64,000 nt of DNA from NCBI GenBank assembly GCA_033980235.1, contig CM067067.1, forward strand, positions 29,503,451-29,567,450, read 5' to 3'. This document shows, piece after piece, positions 61,107 to 64,000 of the stretch. The position numbers and the translations under genes were made by a program. Source of the DNA: Diadema setosum. Its lineage: Eukaryota; Echinodermata; Echinoidea; Diadematoida; Diadematidae. The number at the start of each line of letters is the position of its first letter. The stretch's first letter is position 1. The notes under the pieces were generated by a model. It worked only from the letters and a program-made list of their open reading frames with translations, did no database searches and was not told where the DNA came from.

Positions 61107-62280
61107 ACAATTCGATTTCTCCGCGTTCAAGATGCTAGCAAAGACCCTAGGATCTTTGACGCAAGAAGGCTCACAACATCACAACCAGATAGCGTACAAC
61201 CCTTATCATAAGAGGATCTACTCTGTCGATTTTGCGTGGTACGCTCACGGGCAGGTGCGAGCGCCATTTTAGGAAGCAGAGCGATCGATAGCGGGAGATT
61301 TTTACGTGACCCTCAATGGAGAGGTATCTGCCTCCCTTTCATTTTCTCCCTTTTAGTGAGGCATACAGGGTAAAAGAAGAACTTCGGACCTCATTACGGC
61401 ATTTATAAGTATCATTCCTGCCTGAGAACGAAATATAAATGAATCCCTCGTCCTAGTACCTCAAAATTTGAGCTAACTTCTAATGATATATAGGGAGTAT
61501 ACCTAAACCATCGTCGATGTATTATTGTGTGATATGCATGAGGGTGCTCACAACTTCAGAGCCCCCTCCCCCCCCCCCCCACCCACTCCGCTCTCTCTCC
61601 CTCCCTCACAACTCTTCTCTTGGTCAACGATGTAGGCTAATATACCATGATTTTCCCTAGAACAACCAATAGAAATCATTGTAGGCGGTCAATAAAATTG
61701 TCCTTTCTATACAGTCGTTTCCAGAAAAGCTGCAGAACACTATTCTATTTCTTCTTTTTGGGGGTTATCTTCCTTTCTTTCTTTTTTGTTGATGTGGGGG
61801 AGGGGGGATACCGTTGATGGGTTAGCGTAGACATCTTGATCTTCTTCGCTGTGTTGCACTTTTTAAATTTGTGAATATTGTATGTCTCTTTTTTTGTACT
61901 AATCAGAATTATAGACATGAACATAAGGTATCTCTGCATAGACCGGGTCGCTGTGTTTTCAACGACACGCATGTCAAATTTCACATATTCCTTCTTACAT
62001 TTTTTGTTGAAAAGTGAAAATAAAACCTGAATCTAAATTTGAATTGGAATTAGAATTAACATGGACCAAACGAATGTAGCGCATGGTATTATGATTTTTT
62101 TTTAATCGTTATGATGCACGGACATCACCTTATACATTGTCACATTACTGATCCCTAAAAACAACGTGTCTTGTTATTGTAACAAAAGGTCGATTATTCT
62201 TGCCCTAATAGAAAAATATTCGTGGGTAAAGTGGTCATGTGTTTAAGTATAGTGATGTGTGTGTGGGTGGGGGGGGGGGT
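61107..62280. other. Spacer without supported genes
   Basis: Mixed-composition DNA with a C-run at 61568-61580 and a G-run at 62260-62279. Nothing else is recognised. Confidence 0.5.
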
Positions 62281-62395
62281 GCAGTTCGTTATTCCGAAGG
62301 TTCGTTAATCCGAAAATGTGATAAGGTTTGTTATTCCGAAGTTTCATTAATCCGATAATTAAATAAGGTTCGTTAATCCGAAAATGAAACAAAGC
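62281..62395. repeat. Tandem 'gttcgttaatccgaa' repeat
   Basis: Four to five units of the type GGTTCGTTAATCCGAAAATG, some with 'tattccgaag', lie head to tail directly before the non-LTR retrotransposon fragment. I associate this repeat with echinoderm genomes. Confidence 0.8.
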
Positions 62396-64000
62396 TTGCT
62401 ATTAGAGGAGTTGGTGGCCTGGACACGGATGAAGTTCAAGGCCAAGAAGAGCCGCTCAGTGTCAGTGCGGAAGGGGAAGGTGGTCGCAAGGAGTTTTCAG
62501 ATTGGGGGAGAAGATATCCCTCAGGTCGCTGAGCAGGGGGTAAAGAGCCTTGGGCGGTGGTATGAGGGCAAATTGAATGACAGGCACCGAGGAGTTCAGA
62601 TCTATGAGAAAGTGGTGGAGTGGTTGAAGAGAGTGGACAGGACACTCATCCCTGGGAATGCGAAGGTGTGGTGCTGCCAGTTTGGCTTGCTACCACGGAT
62701 CATGTGGCAACTGCAGGTGTACGAGGTGGCAGTGTCCAGGGTTGAGAGGATGCAGCAGAAGATGAACTCGTACTACCGGAAGTGGTTAGGCATTCCAAGA
62801 ATGCTTGCAGATCTGGCATTCTTTTGCAGATCAGGCAGGTTGCAATTGCCTATGACGTCAGTGGTGGAGGAGTTTAAAGCTGGCAAGGTTAGGCTAGTGA
62901 TGATGATGAGGGAGTCAAATGACCAGGTAATAGCAGGAGTTAGGCCACCGATCCGCACAGGGAGGAAGTGGAGGGCGGAGGAGGCTGCGGACGAGGCAGT
63001 GGCAATGGCAAAGTGGAAGGAGATGCAGGGTGCGGTTCAGGTGGGTCGGAAAGGGGTCGGGTTTCATCAGGGTGTTAGATGGTACAGCAAGCAAGGCAGG
63101 AAGGGTAGGAGGGAGTTGGTGGTGGAGGCGGTTAAGGAGAAGGAGGAGGAGTACCGCTTTGCCAAGGCTGTACAGCAGGGAGTGCAGGGAGCATGGACCC
63201 GATGGGAAGGGGTGGAGCAGAGGAAGGTGTCATGGAATGACCTTTGGTCAATGTCCTCTGGAGCTGTGCGCTTCATGATCAGTTCCACCTTTGATGTTTT
63301 GCCGTCTCCAGTAAATCTTCAGAGATGGGGCATTGTGGAGGATGGTGGATGCAGGGTTTGCAACAGGGCGAAGGGCTCACTAGAGCACATTTTGTCAGCA
63401 TGTGGAGCTCTATTACAGGCCTATACATGGAGGCATAACCAAGTGTTGAAGGAGATGGCGGAGGTGGCGAGGGTGGCAGTGGAGGCAAGGAAGAAGAATG
63501 GGCCTCCTAGGGTGAGGGGAATCCGGTTTGTGAAGGAGGGTGTGAGATGCAGTGTGAGAAGGAAGGGTCAGAGGGATGATGGTGGGGGAATCTTAGCAGC
63601 GGGGGATGATTGGGAGGTGCGGGTGGATGAGGGAAACCGTACAGTGCCAGAGGAGGTGGTAGTAACTGCCCTTCGGCCGGACATGGTGCTGGTAGCTAGG
63701 TCTGTGCACAGGTTAGCAATGGTGGAGCTGACTGTGCCATGGGAGACAAGGATGGATGAGGCAAGGGAAAGAAAGTTGGATAGGTATGCTGAGTTGAGGG
63801 AGGAGTGTGAGAAAAGGGGGTGGAGAGCGGAGGTGCATACTGTAGAGGTGGGGTGCAGGGGATATGCTGGTCGATCAGTAAGGAGGTGGGTCAGAGGGAT
63901 GGGAATAGGTGGTAGGGACGGGGAAAGGTGGATCAGGAGAATTTGTGGGGCAGCAGAGACAGGATCTGCATGGATTGTAGGGAAGGCTTGGGGGGTGGTG
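62384..64000 (+). CDS. R2/HERO-like non-LTR retrotransposon protein, 5'-truncated, runs off window
   Basis: A frame of 539 codons is open from an ATG at 62384 to the last base, with no stop. The ATG and first few residues come from the preceding tandem repeat; homology begins at about 'LLEELVAWTRMKFKAKKSRS' (residue 5 on), which lies after the catalytic 'xADD' box of the reverse transcriptase. The RT thumb ('VKSLGRWYEGKL', 'WLGIPRML') follows. Next come a zinc finger C323-x2-C326-x8-H335-x4-C340 and a restriction-like endonuclease: 'RPDMVL' (D433), 'MVELTVPWE' (E448) and 'ERKLDRY' (K464). This C-terminal order is typical of R2-group elements, and the phrases resemble HERO elements as I remember them. 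Lacking its 5' end and catalytic RT box, the copy is dead despite its open frame; 5' truncation is the usual result of target-primed reverse transcription. Confidence 0.88.
   Translation, partial: MKQSLLLEELVAWTRMKFKAKKSRSVSVRKGKVVARSFQIGGEDIPQVAEQGVKSLGRWYEGKLNDRHRGVQIYEKVVEWLKRVDRTLIPGNAKVWCCQFGLLPRIMWQLQVYEVAVSRVERMQQKMNSYYRKWLGIPRMLADLAFFCRSGRLQLPMTSVVEEFKAGKVRLVMMMRESNDQVIAGVRPPIRTGRKWRAEEAADEAVAMAKWKEMQGAVQVGRKGVGFHQGVRWYSKQGRKGRRELVVEAVKEKEEEYRFAKAVQQGVQGAWTRWEGVEQRKVSWNDLWSMSSGAVRFMISSTFDVLPSPVNLQRWGIVEDGGCRVCNRAKGSLEHILSACGALLQAYTWRHNQVLKEMAEVARVAVEARKKNGPPRVRGIRFVKEGVRCSVRRKGQRDDGGGILAAGDDWEVRVDEGNRTVPEEVVVTALRPDMVLVARSVHRLAMVELTVPWETRMDEARERKLDRYAELREECEKRGWRAEVHTVEVGCRGYAGRSVRRWVRGMGIGGRDGERWIRRICGAAETGSAWIVGKAWGVV

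Overview
The window is non-viral animal genomic DNA: long AT-rich introns and spacers, many microsatellites, and a dense load of short inverted-repeat transposons. Several repeat signatures (the 'aaggacaagttcacc' foldback, the 'gttcgttaatccgaa' tandem repeat, the 'ctgtaaaagtggatatttt' MITE, the 'tatagcggccacc' element) are ones I associate with sea urchins and other marine deuterostomes. An echinoderm, probably an echinoid, is therefore the best guess. This is an inference from memory, not a database result.

The only host gene I can name is the 5' end of APC (adenomatous polyposis coli), on the minus strand. Three coding exons with correct splice sites and phases lie at 11734-11666, 3699-3507 and 623-500. 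They encode the N-terminal oligomerisation coiled coil and the segment after it, and the gene continues off the left edge. The initiator exon has a splice acceptor 10 nt before its ATG, so a noncoding first exon must lie further right. A strong donor at 18192 is one candidate. One further possible exon of an unidentified minus-strand gene is at 39247-39094.

From about 12 to 44 kb the window is mostly non-autonomous DNA transposons: foldbacks (16.6, 19.7, 35.2, 39.7 kb), GC-rich TIR elements (26.25 and 31.9 kb), TIR elements with identifiable target duplications (27.6, 36.3, 37.8 kb), and TIR elements made of ~160-bp tandem units (32.7, 41.4, and later 53.4 kb). The last group carries arrays that look like transcription-factor sites: RFX X-boxes in one, DR1 nuclear-receptor half-site pairs in the other two.

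At 44562-49743 sits an apparently intact, very young Ty3/gypsy-type LTR retrotransposon. It has identical 137-bp LTRs, a 5-bp target duplication CTGGG, and one uninterrupted 1604-codon gag-pol frame. It lacks a tRNA-type primer-binding site. Instead, the sequence just inside the left LTR is a perfect 12-nt complement of a segment inside the LTR, which suggests self-primed reverse transcription as in Tf1. This is the most interesting object in the window.

From 53 to 62 kb there are more DNA elements, including one that appears to have inserted into itself (57459-59191) and a 1.1-kb TIR element (60012-61106). The right edge (62384-64000) is a 5'-truncated but still open reading frame for the C-terminal part of an R2/HERO-like non-LTR retrotransposon protein with a CCHC finger and a restriction-like endonuclease domain.
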